DNA of 64,000 nt, taken from assembly GCA_900323505.1 (NCBI GenBank), contig OOIN01000010.1, positions 62,001-126,000 on the forward strand. The letters are read 5' to 3'. Positions within the stretch are counted from its first letter, which is position 1. Each line of letters begins with the position of its first letter. The notes under the pieces were generated by a model, which made no database searches, was not told where the DNA came from, and saw only the letters and a program-made list of their open reading frames with translations. This document shows, piece after piece, positions 1 through 9,966 of this stretch. The position numbers and the translations under genes are program-made. This stretch comes from Ustilago trichophora. Its lineage: Eukaryota > Basidiomycota > Ustilaginomycetes > Ustilaginales > Ustilaginaceae.

Positions 1-2
1 CG

Positions 3-845
3 CCGAAGAAGATTCCGGCGCTTGTCACTGACCCGCACAAACAGCTCGGCAAAGCGTCGCCTCTTAGCGTCCATTCGAAGCTGCCAACCACCTCCGTGGC
101 TTCAGTTGGTCTTGGACTCGCTTCCTCTCCTGCATCTCTCAGTAGCTGGGCCGCACCTGTGACCGCGAAGAAAGCTGCACCCGATGTGTGGTCCAAAGAG
201 AATTGGAAGAAGGATGACGTTGAAGTCAGGACCCATAACCTCAACCAGAGATACGCAGCCTATCTGGGCAAGATGCCCACAGAAGGACATACCAAGGACA
301 GTGCAGCAGGGATCGCCAAGACTAGTAACAGTACCGCCTCCTCGACTGGCGCCCGGACGCAGAACAACGGCACAGCGGATGTTAAGGGCAAAGGTAAAGC
401 CCAACCTCCCGTCTCCAGTCACGAGCTGGAACGTCCGAGTCTAGGCAAGCGCAAGAAGATCGACACGAGCAGCTCCAGCGACTCCACCACTATCAAGGTC
501 AATCTCCCGACTAGCAGCTCCAATACACCCTTGAAGCCTACCAAGAAAAAGTCAACTCAAACTGTTAAGCTTCCCGCCCAAACCAGCAGCAGCAGCACAA
601 AACTCACAAAGAACAATCCGAACCTCACCAAGCCCCATTCCAGCGCGAAAACTGGCGAGGCGAAGCCAAAGGCAAAAGTCAACCCACGCAACAACCAGCA
701 AAAGCCCAAACTCAACCCAGCGGCTGGAGCAACAGCCGGACCGAAGACAAAAGGAATCAAGTACGAAATGATTGTCTTTAAGAAGCCCTACAAGCCCAGC
801 AAGAGGCCCGATCGAGATTGCTGGCATGGACGGGTGTATGTCTGA
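3..845 (+). CDS. 3' end of an unrecognised gene (low-complexity basic tail)
   Basis: The frame is open from base 3 to a TGA at 843-845, so this is the C-terminal end of a protein that begins outside the window; the first in-frame GTG at 96 is not a credible start. About 280 residues are visible. A moderately ordered block (motif DVWSKENWKKDDVEVR, then NLNQRYAAYLGK) is followed by a long Ser/Thr/Lys/Asn/Pro-rich stretch with several basic patches (GKRKK, PTKKK). It ends in a distinct basic/aromatic tail, KYEMIVFKKPYKPSKRP then DCWHGRVYV. The composition suggests a nuclear or nucleic-acid-associated protein, but that is inference; I do not recognise the family. It runs convergent to TAF12, with about 415 bases between the two stops. 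Confidence 0.6.
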   Translation, partial: PKKIPALVTDPHKQLGKASPLSVHSKLPTTSVASVGLGLASSPASLSSWAAPVTAKKAAPDVWSKENWKKDDVEVRTHNLNQRYAAYLGKMPTEGHTKDSAAGIAKTSNSTASSTGARTQNNGTADVKGKGKAQPPVSSHELERPSLGKRKKIDTSSSSDSTTIKVNLPTSSSNTPLKPTKKKSTQTVKLPAQTSSSSTKLTKNNPNLTKPHSSAKTGEAKPKAKVNPRNNQQKPKLNPAAGATAGPKTKGIKYEMIVFKKPYKPSKRPDRDCWHGRVYV

Positions 846-1260
846 TTTGATTTCATCATCCTTGTACGAGCAGGAGCAAGGGGTTGAAGAGGAATCAAGC
901 TGGGAGATGGAGGGAGTGTGTACATATCAGTGAGCTACTTGTGTCAGTGAATACGATCTTGAAACGTTTACGACCTCTGCTTCTGCACGTGATGATCGTT
1001 GTCTGTGAGCTTGGTTAAGAGATGTGGTTCTTTTGCGCAGTGGCAAGCTGCAAAGAGGATCGTGGGTGTTCACGGCGGGGGGGACGTTGTTGAGTTGGGA
1101 AGTTTTGGGGCGTTTTTTAACGTTAGATGGGGAGGGTTAGCTGTCTGGAGACGCACACAAACACAGACACAGACACGCGAGAGAAAGGTGAGATGGAGTC
1201 GGATCACAACATTGTATTAAGTTAGTTGAGACATGATGTTGGCAAAGGAAAAGGCAAAAT
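846..1260. other. convergent intergenic region
   Basis: This is the shared 3' flank of the truncated gene and TAF12. It holds a short CA-rich stretch (about 1152-1176, CACACAAACACAGACACAG) and T/G-rich sequence. I see no supportable gene or RNA. The string TTTGCGCAGTGGCA near 1034 resembles the 5' end of U4 snRNA but the rest does not follow. Confidence 0.5.
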
Positions 1261-2542
1261 TTACTTTGCTGGAGCTGTACTTGACGAAGGTGCACCGGTT
1301 GGAGTTGGACCTTGAACGACTTTTGTTCTAGGTGGAGCAATTGGTACGGCACCTGGGAAAGGGATTCTTAAATTCCAATTTCTTTCCAAATGCAATTGAA
1401 CATCTCTGACTTCCAACTTGTCACCTTTTCTATGTTTTGCCAATCTACAACCCATTGTAGTGACACTTTCGATAAACTCATCTGCTAGTTCGAGAAGAAG
1501 GTCTTCGACGGCTCCTTCGAGTTTTTCTTTCGAGTCGAGCTCCGAGATGAGATCGCTAATTTTGCGCTTTGTTAGGATGCAAGACGTGGGGTTAGTGGAG
1601 GTGGCAGTGGTCGTAGTGGCAGCGCCTGTGGTGGTGAGCGAGGATGAGATGGCGGCAGAGGGAAGAGTGGTAGACGTGGTGGAGGAGAGGGCGGCCGAGG
1701 CCGTTGCAGCTGCAGCTGTTGCTAGATCTGCATTGGGGTCATCGCTGGGAAGGCCCAAAAGTTCATCCGCATTGTTCGAACCTCCATTCTTACTAGGCAG
1801 CCCAAGTAGGTCATCTAAGGCAGCGTCGCCTTCACTGCCCATACCGGCGCCGGTTGGATTGGGTCTGCTTAGAATGGCAGGTGTTCCAATGACCGGTGGC
1901 ACACCCAAGCCTTGGGTCATGCTCGAACGTGGACCCGATGTGTTGGGAAAAGGCTCAGGAGCACTGTTTCCGCTAACGTTGAGAACGGGAGGGATGGCAA
2001 CGTTGGCGTAGGATGCTGCAGCGGCAGAGAGGGCAGTCACCGGGGTTCCGCCCACTGTCGCAGCTGTAGGAGTGGTTGCGCCTCCAGGAGCAGGGGTAGT
2101 GACCGGTCCTCCGCCAGGGGCGGTTGACGGCGGGATTGGTTTGGATGATCCAGATGGAGTAGTCGGTGCTGGCGTTGCCGGGGTAGATCCAATCGCAGCA
2201 CCAGAGGTTGACGCAGGAGTAGCACCCGCAGTGACGGGGGAGGACTTTGCACCGGTACCCGCTGCTTCAGCCGCCGATGGTGTTGCTCCAGCAGCCTTTC
2301 CCTTGGCAGCAGCAGCAGATTTGGCCTTTGCCTCTTTGGCCTCCTTCTCCTTTTTCTCTTTCTCTTCCTTCTCTTTTGCTTCCTTCTCCTTCTTCGCTGC
2401 CGCCTTGCTCTTCACGGGTGCCTTAGGTGTAGCTTTGGCTTGCGTCTTTGGCGTACCGGTCGATGCGATCGCTGGTGCTGGGGCTGGAGTGGCAGGTGTC
2501 GCGGCTGTCACTGTTGCAGCGGGTGCAGGACTCGCGGTCTGC

Positions 2543-2574
<32 letters not shown>

Positions 2575-2579
2575 CTGCT

Positions 2580-2611
<32 letters not shown>

Positions 2612-3099
2612 TGCTGCCTGAAGCTTTCCCTCACAATCTGAATCTGCTTTGCGAGCGCAGCTTGCTGATTTCTCGTCTCCTGCAACGCGTTTTGACACTG
2701 TTGTCGATCCTCTGGCTTCAAGTTTGCGTTGCCCAGCGCACTTTCGAGCGCTTGCACCTTCATCTTGAGCGGTTGGGCGATGCGATTGAATTGCTCTAGC
2801 AGAGCTTGCTCAGTCTGGGGGATTTGTGGCTGTACTGGTGCGCCTGGAACTTGGTGCGGGCGAGCAAGCGCGGGATTCTGCTGCTGCATGTTCATCTGTT
2901 GCTGCGGTTGTTGTTGTTGTTGTTGCTGCTGCTGCTGCTGCTGTTGCTGTTGACGCTGCTGTTGCTGGAGCTGTTGCTGGAGTGCAGCTGCCATCTGTTG
3001 CTGCTGTTGCAAGTTTGGCTGCTGCGGCTGTTGAGGCGGTTGAGGGGGGCGATTCTGCTGCTGCATGTTCATCTGTTGCTGCGGTTGTTGTTGTTGTTG

Positions 3100-3141
<42 letters not shown>

Positions 3142-3576
3142 TTGCTGCGGTCGGACCTGCCCCTGTTGTTGCGCCTGGGCCTGTTGATGTGCTCCAATAA
3201 ATGCCTTCAGCTGCGCCAGCTGTTCGGGGCTGATCTTTCCCTCCCTTGCAGCCTGGAACAATGCAGCTAGTCCTTGAGGGTTGTTCTGCACCAATGCTTG
3301 CAAGGCCTGCAAATTGGCCGCCTGCTGTTGGGGTTGCCCTTGTTGCTGCTGTTGTCCTGGCTGCTGGGGCTGTGCAGATGACTGACCCTGTTGCTGCTGC
3401 TGCTGAGCTTGATGCTGTGCGAGTGCTTGTGCGCGCATAGCTTGCTGCTGCTGGATAAGTGCGGCCTTGTATTGAGCTGCCTGAGCTGCGGTTTGGGGTG
3501 GACCTTGCGGGAGTTGGGGCGGCCGTTGTTGACCATTACCGCCGGGTTGTCCGGGCTGCTGTCCCTGGTTGTTCAT
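1261..3576 (-). CDS. TAF12: TFIID/SAGA subunit TAF12, long polyglutamine form
   Basis: Product of 771 residues. The C-terminal histone fold lies at about 667-740 (ILTKRKISDLI, VEDLLLELADEFIE, LAKHRKGDKLEVRDVQLHLE, RNWNLRIPFPG), the hallmark of TAF12, which pairs with TAF4 in TFIID and with Ada1 in SAGA during Pol II initiation. Everything before it is low complexity: Gln-rich blocks over roughly residues 1-350, with pure Gln runs of 20 or more, a Lys/Glu/Ala-rich charged block (KEKEAKEKEEKEKK), then Ala/Thr/Pro/Ser-rich sequence. The family core is about 75 residues, so the N-terminal extension is very long, though glutamine-rich activator-type extensions are common in this family. The ATG at 3574-3576 opens the whole ORF and no intron is needed. 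A 49-52-base block is duplicated inside the Gln region. Confidence 0.93.
2539..2616 (-). repeat. CAG/CAA tract coding polyglutamine in TAF12
   Basis: An uninterrupted run of 26 glutamine codons (CTG/TTG on the + strand), mostly CAG with two short CAA interruptions. Such tracts are length-polymorphic and could serve as a strain marker. Confidence 0.9.
2874..3102 (-). repeat. duplicated Gln/Met block inside TAF12
   Basis: The sequence beginning GATTCTGCTGCTGCATG at 2874 recurs at 3051 with identical bases for about 50 positions (2874-2925 and 3051-3102). On the coding strand each copy gives PQQQMNMQQQN preceded by a polyglutamine run. The offset of 177 bases is a multiple of three, so this is an in-frame internal duplication. 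Confidence 0.85.
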
Positions 3577-4164
3577 CGCTGCTGCACTCTCCTCTGCGTG
3601 AGACTGGTGAAGGTCTTTCCAAGGTGGCTCTCGACACGTAGGCTATGCGGAGTCAGAGGTCGCACGACGCTGTTGTGCGCGTAAGTTAGTTGCAGAGTTG
3701 CGAGAATTGAGCCTTGATGGTTCTTACTGTCTTGTATCTGTTCGCTTTGATGGTGAGATACGAGACCGGGTCGATAGTAGACCAAAGATGACGTCGGGAG
3801 TGTTGGTTGGATTGTACGAAGGGGTGGATGCGAATTGTGGATGCGGGCGTGCAGCGTGATCTGTTTCAAGAGCCCTCTTCCGAATTCCAGCTTTCATCCG
3901 AATTCCAGCTTTCATTGCGCGCCAATCTTGACTACATCGCCGATCTCCAGCCGATTTAACAATTTGATTCGGCGCTTCACTTCCTACGTCTCAGAATCTC
4001 TACTTTCATACAGCTTTCTGGTTGCCTGTCACTGGCAAAAGAGCATCAGACGTCAGGTACAGGTCCGTCACAGACAGTGTAAGCCTTGACAAGGTGGATT
4101 GGTATCAAATGTTGAATACGTGGAATGTAGCGCTAAACCTGAGATTTTTGAACTCGATCTTGCC
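3577..4164. other. TAF12 upstream region and ATG5 3' flank
   Basis: 588 bases between the TAF12 start and the ATG5 stop. They contain a perfect 18-base tandem duplication at 3880-3915. No gene is supported; the short frames here lack codon structure or family similarity. Confidence 0.5.
3880..3915. repeat. perfect 18-bp tandem duplication upstream of TAF12
   Basis: CCGAATTCCAGCTTTCAT occurs twice head to tail (3880-3897, 3898-3915), about 300 bases upstream of the TAF12 start codon. It is a possible duplicated regulatory site or a recent slippage event. Confidence 0.9.
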
Positions 4165-5649
4165 TCACTCCAAGCCAATGACCACCGCCACCCACCCATC
4201 TGGCCCAACAAGTGCACTTCCCAGCCAAGCGATCTCTGCATCCAATGGCATCCTCACGCCCTGCACGAGTGCATATGCAAGTGGCTTTGCCTGACCCTGA
4301 AAGCTGCTGAAACTCGGTGGTGGTGGGAAGAGCAATGGAAAGAGGGCAGACAGCACGGCACCTAGCGTATTCGCTCTTCCATCTTCTAGAGTTGGCGGCA
4401 CTGGTTCTTGCACGATAGGTGCATTGTCTGGCAAGAAAATTCTGATAGGAATACTGCGGACCACATTACCCGTGGTAGGGGTAGCCGTTCCACTCGGCGC
4501 GTCCGAAGAAGACGTGGTCGTCAGTGTGGACGCCATACTAGGTGCCAGGCTTGCCTGGCTTTCGTTTGGTTGGCTTGTTAAGCTGCGCTGGACTGGTGGC
4601 GCTGTGCGCTCGTCATGGGTTCCTCCGAGATTGAGTGAGAGTGTACGGGAAGCGATTGGCGAGCGACCCGGTGTTGTCGCTGCACTAGGCTCGAAGTTAG
4701 AGACGCTCGCGTTGGGGACCAATTTATTCGCAATGCTCCAAAACAGTTCGTAGTCGTGCGAGACGACACCATCCCAGAGCGTATCTTGCTCCTGTTTGCG
4801 CAAATTGACCACCTTCTTTGTTGAGCCGTAGCGGACAAAGTCTGCTTCCTTGATCATGGACATGAACGAGGTTTTGCACGATTCGAGCCCCGAGTTGCTA
4901 TGCAGTCGCTCCGTGGGTGGTTTCGATAGTCGTAATCGGATCTTCCAAGGGAGTCTGGACGGCTGCATTGCATAAGAAGCAGCCGTTCCAGCATTCATTT
5001 GCGATGATGCCGGCGTGTCGGACCGTAACGACCCTAGACCAGAAGCATTTGGGCTGGCCGACTGGTACGCAATGGCCGTGCGCCCCGGATTGGCGGTGTG
5101 ATAATCGTACAGCAGACCGATTTGCCAATGCCACCTCAGCGGTTGTCCCTCGTACTCGAACCAAAGCTCCCTTTCGTTTAACGCATTCAGTGCCGGCTGT
5201 TCCAGCACCAACTCGAGCAGATTCTTCTTGACCTCCGCCACGATGAGCGGGAGGTAGCTGATTCGCGGAACAACGAGGTAAGTTGAGTCGATGGTTGAGT
5301 CGGAACCTGGTGGCAATTCTGTTGGGTCTATTGAGATGCAGATTGGGAGAGTACCTCCCCAGACGAGGCGGCGGAAGGCTGGTACGGACTGTGCTGCATA
5401 AGTATGCTGGAAGGATATTGACGCAGGAGGGGTTCCGGAAGGGGGAATTCCGCCAGCGAAGGGCGAAGATGGGAGCAAGTTCGAAGATGGACTTCCAGGT
5501 CCGAGCGAGCCGTGTCCGAGCACAGGTGTAGTTGTGGCTGAGCTGGAAGCGAATGGGACGGCTGAAGGTGTCGATTGTGTCGAAGAGGAAGGGTAATTGC
5601 CGGCTGATGCAGAACGCTGCTGCGAGCTGGCGAGCGGTGGTTGGCTCAT
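4165..5649 (-). CDS. ATG5: autophagy protein Atg5
   Basis: 494 residues. After a Ser/Pro-rich N-terminal extension of about 80 residues comes the Atg5 core: FRRLVWGGTLPICISID near 92, VPRISYLPLIVAEVKKNL at 127-144, WFEYEGQPLRWHWQIGLLYD at 163-182, and the helical segment FMSMIKEADFVRYGS. In that segment Lys267 is the expected acceptor for covalent attachment of Atg12. The C-terminal ubiquitin-like part includes RSIPIRIFLPDNAP and ends in VALVQG-like and DGWVAVVIGL sequence. Atg5 conjugated to Atg12 and bound to Atg16 acts as the E3-like enzyme that lipidates Atg8 on the growing autophagosome membrane. Compared with the usual roughly 275-300 residues, this protein is lengthened by the N-terminal extension and Ser/Thr-rich insertions (about 200-230 and 320-400). 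It is a single exon. Confidence 0.93.
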   Translation of the reverse strand: MSQPPLASSQQRSASAGNYPSSSTQSTPSAVPFASSSATTTPVLGHGSLGPGSPSSNLLPSSPFAGGIPPSGTPPASISFQHTYAAQSVPAFRRLVWGGTLPICISIDPTELPPGSDSTIDSTYLVVPRISYLPLIVAEVKKNLLELVLEQPALNALNERELWFEYEGQPLRWHWQIGLLYDYHTANPGRTAIAYQSASPNASGLGSLRSDTPASSQMNAGTAASYAMQPSRLPWKIRLRLSKPPTERLHSNSGLESCKTSFMSMIKEADFVRYGSTKKVVNLRKQEQDTLWDGVVSHDYELFWSIANKLVPNASVSNFEPSAATTPGRSPIASRTLSLNLGGTHDERTAPPVQRSLTSQPNESQASLAPSMASTLTTTSSSDAPSGTATPTTGNVVRSIPIRIFLPDNAPIVQEPVPPTLEDGRANTLGAVLSALFPLLFPPPPSFSSFQGQAKPLAYALVQGVRMPLDAEIAWLGSALVGPDGWVAVVIGLE

Positions 5650-6023
5650 GGCCGCAACTTCGATGTGCTGGGCCTTGTGTGTAATCCAGACGAAACAACG
5701 AGCGGAAAAAAGGCCTTACTTCGATGTGTGACGAGGCAATGATGGTTGAGCGAAGGGATGATGGTGGGCTCTCGCTTGGACCATTGACAAATGAAGACCA
5801 GCACGCAACGCACACCCTATCCCAAAACTTGGGCGCGTTCGAGACCCTGGATTTCAAGCAGCCAACTTGGCTCGTGCAACCATGTTGCATTTTTGGAGCC
5901 TCTCTCGTCATTCCTCAGCAATTGCCTACCCAACGTCACGACCCAGTCACACAAGCTATAGCAATAACGGACGATGCTCAGAGGACTCAACCTGCAATGA
6001 ATTACGATTTTGTATCAGTGCCA
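5650..6023. other. ATG5 upstream / KAE1 3' region
   Basis: 374 bases between two genes transcribed in the same (minus) direction. It must hold the KAE1 terminator and the ATG5 promoter. I see no separate gene; the plus-strand frames across it are not supported. Confidence 0.5.
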
Positions 6024-7462
6024 TCAAGCTCGCCACTAGGATTCGAGGAAAGAGAAACAAGAAACGAAAACGATGTCAGTGTTTATACCAGAAGACGATT
6101 TGTAGAAGCTCTGCGGCGATGAGCACTTACAGTAATGTTGGGCGTATCTGTGCGGAACCGCTGCGTAACGGTACTCCTATCCAAGCTCGTATCGAGCCCC
6201 ATCCTGTGGCTTAAAAGACCCGCATGAGCAATCATGATCCCGTTGTCAATACAGAATCTTTCATCAGTTGCGAAAACGCTTCCACCTCTCTCGCTGGCCA
6301 TGACTCCCATCATGTGCTGCAGTCTCTGATTGCTGCCCACACCACCTACAATGAGCACCTCTTTGGATCCTATATGGGCCATAGCGCGTTCCGTGATCTC
6401 GACGAGCATGGAAAAGATGTGCTCCTGTAGAGAGAAGCAGAGATCGGCGGGGGTGATGGCGTCTATGGAGGAATCTAGCTGGGATGGGCCGGATTGGGAG
6501 ACGTCAACATCTGCATCTGTGAGCGGCTGCTTCTCTTGGCCAGTGTTCTGCATTGGCTCATCGGCCATGTTAACAATGTGCTTTCCTCCTCCTTCTCCAG
6601 TCCAGATTTCGCCGTTGGCCAGGCTGCCCACCGCGGCATCCGAGTATTCGACCTTTGGGTTGGCCTTGAATCTCTTGTCCCTCGTATAGGCTTCTGTGGC
6701 GCTGAGAATCCCGGCCAAGCTCACATCCATTCCCTTGGTGGTGTATGGTAGAGGCACGAGTCTGGTACCTTTCCTCGCCTCCTTTTCGATGTTTTGTCCT
6801 GGACTCGGATCGTTGCTGAGTCCAATCACTCTCGCGAACCGATCCAAGCAATTTCCGACGGCGATATCCAGCGTCTCACCAAAAATCCTATACTTCTGTG
6901 CCGAGTAGGCAATCACTTGCGTATTTCCTCCCGAGACATAGAGCACCACGGGGTTATGTGCGCCTGTGATGGTCCTTCCCATCTCGATGTGCCCGACGCA
7001 GTGATTGACGCCAACCAGCGGCTTGTTGTACATCAGTGCGAGCGTCCGTGCAACAATTGCGACGCTCTGAAGCGGTGCACCCATTCCAGGTCCCTTTGTG
7101 TAGCAAATGCAGTCAACCTCGGCGAGGGAGGAGATGCCAGACCGACGCACGGCTTCAGAGATGACCCGAATGATCCATTCTTTGTGGTGCTTGGCGGTGT
7201 CACTAGGCTGGAAACCGGAGCCGGGAGGGGTTACGTAGGTGTGTCGTACGTTGGAGAGGATCTCGACCTGGCCGACGGAGCGAGAGGAGATGGAAGAGGG
7301 AGCGGAAGAGGACGAAGAGGACGGCGCGGAAGGATCGAATGGTTTGTGTAGAACGATGCCCGCGCCGAGCTTGTTGGCGCTTCCTTCAAGGCCCAGAGCC
7401 AAGTATGGCCGTGTTGGGTAGGGCAGAGGATCGGGCTTTCGGACTCGTGTACGTGAAGGCAT
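6024..7462 (-). CDS. KAE1: tRNA N6-adenosine threonylcarbamoyltransferase Kae1 (KEOPS)
   Basis: Catalytic subunit of KEOPS, which makes t6A37 in ANN-decoding tRNAs. Two exons: 6131-7462 and 6024-6035. The ASKHA-fold landmarks are [18 protein letters not shown] at the N-terminus, the metal-binding [41 protein letters not shown], and near the end [26 protein letters not shown]. The start is taken at ATG 7460-7462 because the two upstream in-frame ATGs (7546, 7534) add only a His/Ser-rich stretch absent from the family. The first exon stops at ACATTACT|GTAAGT; after a 95-base intron the last exon codes Trp-Arg-Ala-stop, giving the ...NITWRA ending, close to the conserved VTWR terminus of cytosolic Kae1. 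Length is 447 residues. It is longer than usual because of an insertion around the GEGGGKH region and a Ser-rich loop. Confidence 0.92.
6036..6130 (-). other. 3'-terminal intron of KAE1
   Basis: GTAAGT at the 5' end (reading the minus strand from 6130) and TCCTAG at the 3' end (6036), 95 bases, phase 0. Splicing replaces a 40-odd-residue basic read-through tail by three residues that match the family terminus. Confidence 0.85.
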
Positions 7463-7747
7463 TGTTGCAATCTTCAGGGGTGCTGAAGGGTGAGGGTGCA
7501 GGTGTGAAGAGTTGTGCGAAAGAAAGTGTGGCATGAGTTTTCCCAAAACCAGCTTTTGGCGCCTTCCCGAGATCCGAATCCGTGACCCAAATTTTTAAGA
7601 GCTGAGAAATACGACACCTTTGAAGCACATTCTTCTTGTCCTGCCCAGCGGTGGCGAAGCAGCGCACTGAACCTTCTCCACTCAAAGCCTTCTCCCCTCA
7701 TCACTCTTTCTATCACAGCCAATCACCTTACCGGCACATTTTCCAGC
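7463..7747. promoter_or_regulatory. divergent promoter region KAE1 / CTU2
   Basis: 285 bases separate the start codons of two head-to-head genes that both modify the tRNA anticodon loop. The region is presumably a shared bidirectional promoter; I see no clear TATA box. Confidence 0.6.
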
Positions 7748-9802
7748 ATGCCGTGTCCACAGCCCGACGAACCGGCCCCACCAGCCGCATCCGACCCTAC
7801 CTCCGTCAAAACCTGCGTCCGATGCAAAGCCGAACCAGCAATAGCCATCTTCCGCGATTCGATCTACTGCCAGTCTTGCGCCCTCATAGTCTTTTATCAA
7901 AAAGCGAAATCCGGTCTTGAATACGCTCGTGGTGCAGGTTTGGCCAAGTACGTTGCTGCTGCTACAAGTGGCTCTTTTGCTGCATCCACCTCTGCATCTG
8001 CATTCTGCTCGTCTGCCGTACAACCTCTGAACGGGGATGGTACGAGTAAGCGAGCCAAACAGATCCACAACGGAGGAGGTAACGCCGAAGTGGATGTCTC
8101 TGCCAATATCGCTATCGCCTTTTCCGGCGGTGCCAGCTCCCGTGCGCTGCTAAGGACCGCGACACAGTATTTCAGGCCGGAAACGTCGTTTGCCACACGC
8201 ACTGCTCGGAGGGCAAAGGCCCGTGGCGAAGCCATAGACACCCCCACCGAACCTGATGCTGCATCTTGTAGGAAACGTGGAGCAGCAAATTCAGCAGGGA
8301 GATTCAACGAGATCGGCAAGATCTTTGTCATCTTCATCGACGACTCTTCCATCATCCCCAGCGATGAACATGTCGACCGGACCGAAGCAGCCCGTCGCAT
8401 GGTTGAGGAAGAAAACTGTCCAGATCTGCATTTTGTCCCGCTCAAGCTCGAGGATATCTACGCCACTGCTGCATCCCCCGATTCTTTCTCGGGTGTCCCT
8501 TGGAAGCTGACTGACATAGACACACAACTTCTGTCTGGCTCCACCAGCACTATCACCGACCCCACCCAAGCACTCAAGGACCTATTCACCTGCCTCCATC
8601 CACCTTCGACCCCACGCACCGCAGCCTCAGCTGCCAGAACCCGAGTCGAAGATCTCCACCGGCTCCTCATCTCCACCCTTCTCCGCCGCACTGCAGCCCA
8701 ACTGGACTGCGCTGCACTTCTCTTAGGCGAGAGCGCCACGCGAATCTCCATCCGCCTTATCGAAGATCTGGCTAAGGGTGCCGGTCACAAACTCCCCGTT
8801 CAAGGCTCTGACGCAGCGTGGATTGACGATCTGCTTGTTGTGCGTCCGCTCAAGGGGCATTTATTGCAGGAAGTACTCTTCTACACCTCGACGCTTGGTT
8901 TGGGCGAATTGGAGCCGGTGCAAAACATCGTTCATCCAGCAGTGTCGCTCAAAGATGTGCTTGGGAATACAAACGCAACTGTGCCCGTGATGGACAAGTC
9001 CAGCATTGCGAGGTTGACAGAGACCTTTATCCTCAACTTGGAAAAAGGCGTGGCGAGCACGGTTACCACGATCGGAAAGACTGGTGGTAAGCTGGTACTC
9101 AACAATCACTCATCCTCCAGCGCCGATGACCCCGTCGCGTCTTCCAACGGCGACGTATCGCGCTCAACACAGGGTTTTCAGAACGTGGGCCCCAGCGTCT
9201 CCCTGAAATCTCGCTCTGCTAAGGTGGTCGAGGACAAGATGGCGGGTCTGAATCTGACAAAGGCAAAGGAGGAGCCAAGAATCGGATCGAGAGGGATCAA
9301 GTTGGCCCAGACCAGTGCGGCCTGTTTCAAGTGGTCTACAAAGAAAGGGTGTGCCTTGTGTGGGATGCCTTCCCAACATCCGAATGCACGACACTGGAAG
9401 AGAGATATCACAATCAGTAGCTTGGCTGAGACGGCACCTAGTACAGCAGCAAAGGAGAACAAGGAGGACGGGCTGGAAGAAGGTTGGATAGTGTTGGCCG
9501 ATCATTTGTGCTATGCTTGTCTGCTGGTGCTTGCTCCTCCAGGGAATGCGGCTGGGGAAGAGGGACAAGCATCATTGTTGCCGACATACGTGTTGGATCA
9601 TATTTTGCGGTCAATGAGCGAGCTAGGGGATGTCGAGGCTAATGCGCTCCGAGGGGCCAGTGCAAGGGATGACGAAGCGGGCGATAATGAAGCCGAGCAA
9701 AACGGAAAGGGCCGGTGCGGAAGTCATAATTCTGCCTCACAGCCGTTGAGCAGGTCAAAGATCAAGGCTCAGATCAACGAGTTTCTCCTCGATGACGCCT
9801 AG
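7748..9802 (+). CDS. CTU2: cytoplasmic tRNA 2-thiolation protein 2 (Ctu2/Ncs2)
   Basis: 684 residues. The N-terminal zinc-binding stretch CVRCKAEPAIAIFRDSIYCQSC is followed by a PP-loop-like IAFSGGASSRALL, where the family shows a modified SGGxxS loop. Near the C-terminus there is a second Cys-rich module (CFKWSTKKGCALCGMP), then a conserved CYACLLVLAPP region and the family-typical end INEFLLDDA. Ctu2 forms a heterodimer with Ctu1/Ncs6 and takes sulfur from Urm1 to make the 2-thio group of mcm5s2U34 in Lys, Glu and Gln tRNAs. The protein is longer than yeast Ncs2, with extra Ser/Ala-rich spacers (about residues 75-115 and 430-500). Single exon; the ATG at 7748 is the first in frame and sits close to the conserved zinc module. 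Convergent with the next gene, stops 164 bases apart. Confidence 0.93.
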   Translation: MPCPQPDEPAPPAASDPTSVKTCVRCKAEPAIAIFRDSIYCQSCALIVFYQKAKSGLEYARGAGLAKYVAAATSGSFAASTSASAFCSSAVQPLNGDGTSKRAKQIHNGGGNAEVDVSANIAIAFSGGASSRALLRTATQYFRPETSFATRTARRAKARGEAIDTPTEPDAASCRKRGAANSAGRFNEIGKIFVIFIDDSSIIPSDEHVDRTEAARRMVEEENCPDLHFVPLKLEDIYATAASPDSFSGVPWKLTDIDTQLLSGSTSTITDPTQALKDLFTCLHPPSTPRTAASAARTRVEDLHRLLISTLLRRTAAQLDCAALLLGESATRISIRLIEDLAKGAGHKLPVQGSDAAWIDDLLVVRPLKGHLLQEVLFYTSTLGLGELEPVQNIVHPAVSLKDVLGNTNATVPVMDKSSIARLTETFILNLEKGVASTVTTIGKTGGKLVLNNHSSSSADDPVASSNGDVSRSTQGFQNVGPSVSLKSRSAKVVEDKMAGLNLTKAKEEPRIGSRGIKLAQTSAACFKWSTKKGCALCGMPSQHPNARHWKRDITISSLAETAPSTAAKENKEDGLEEGWIVLADHLCYACLLVLAPPGNAAGEEGQASLLPTYVLDHILRSMSELGDVEANALRGASARDDEAGDNEAEQNGKGRCGSHNSASQPLSRSKIKAQINEFLLDDA

Positions 9803-9966
9803 AGGCTAATCAAATTTCAAGACGGATAGCGTCCATGTTCAGTCTCACTCTCGGTCGTTGTATTACCAGAAAGACGTTTGCTATTCCATTTCGACATCCG
9901 TTGTCCTCTTGTTGCGACCATCTAGAGCGATAGCCGACGTGTGGTTGCCGCTTTTACCGTGTGGAC

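Noticed and set aside
1030..1060. U4 snRNA-like start (TTTGCGCAGTGGCA)
   Set aside because: Only the first 14 bases match; the following stem and GCCAATGAGG region are missing.
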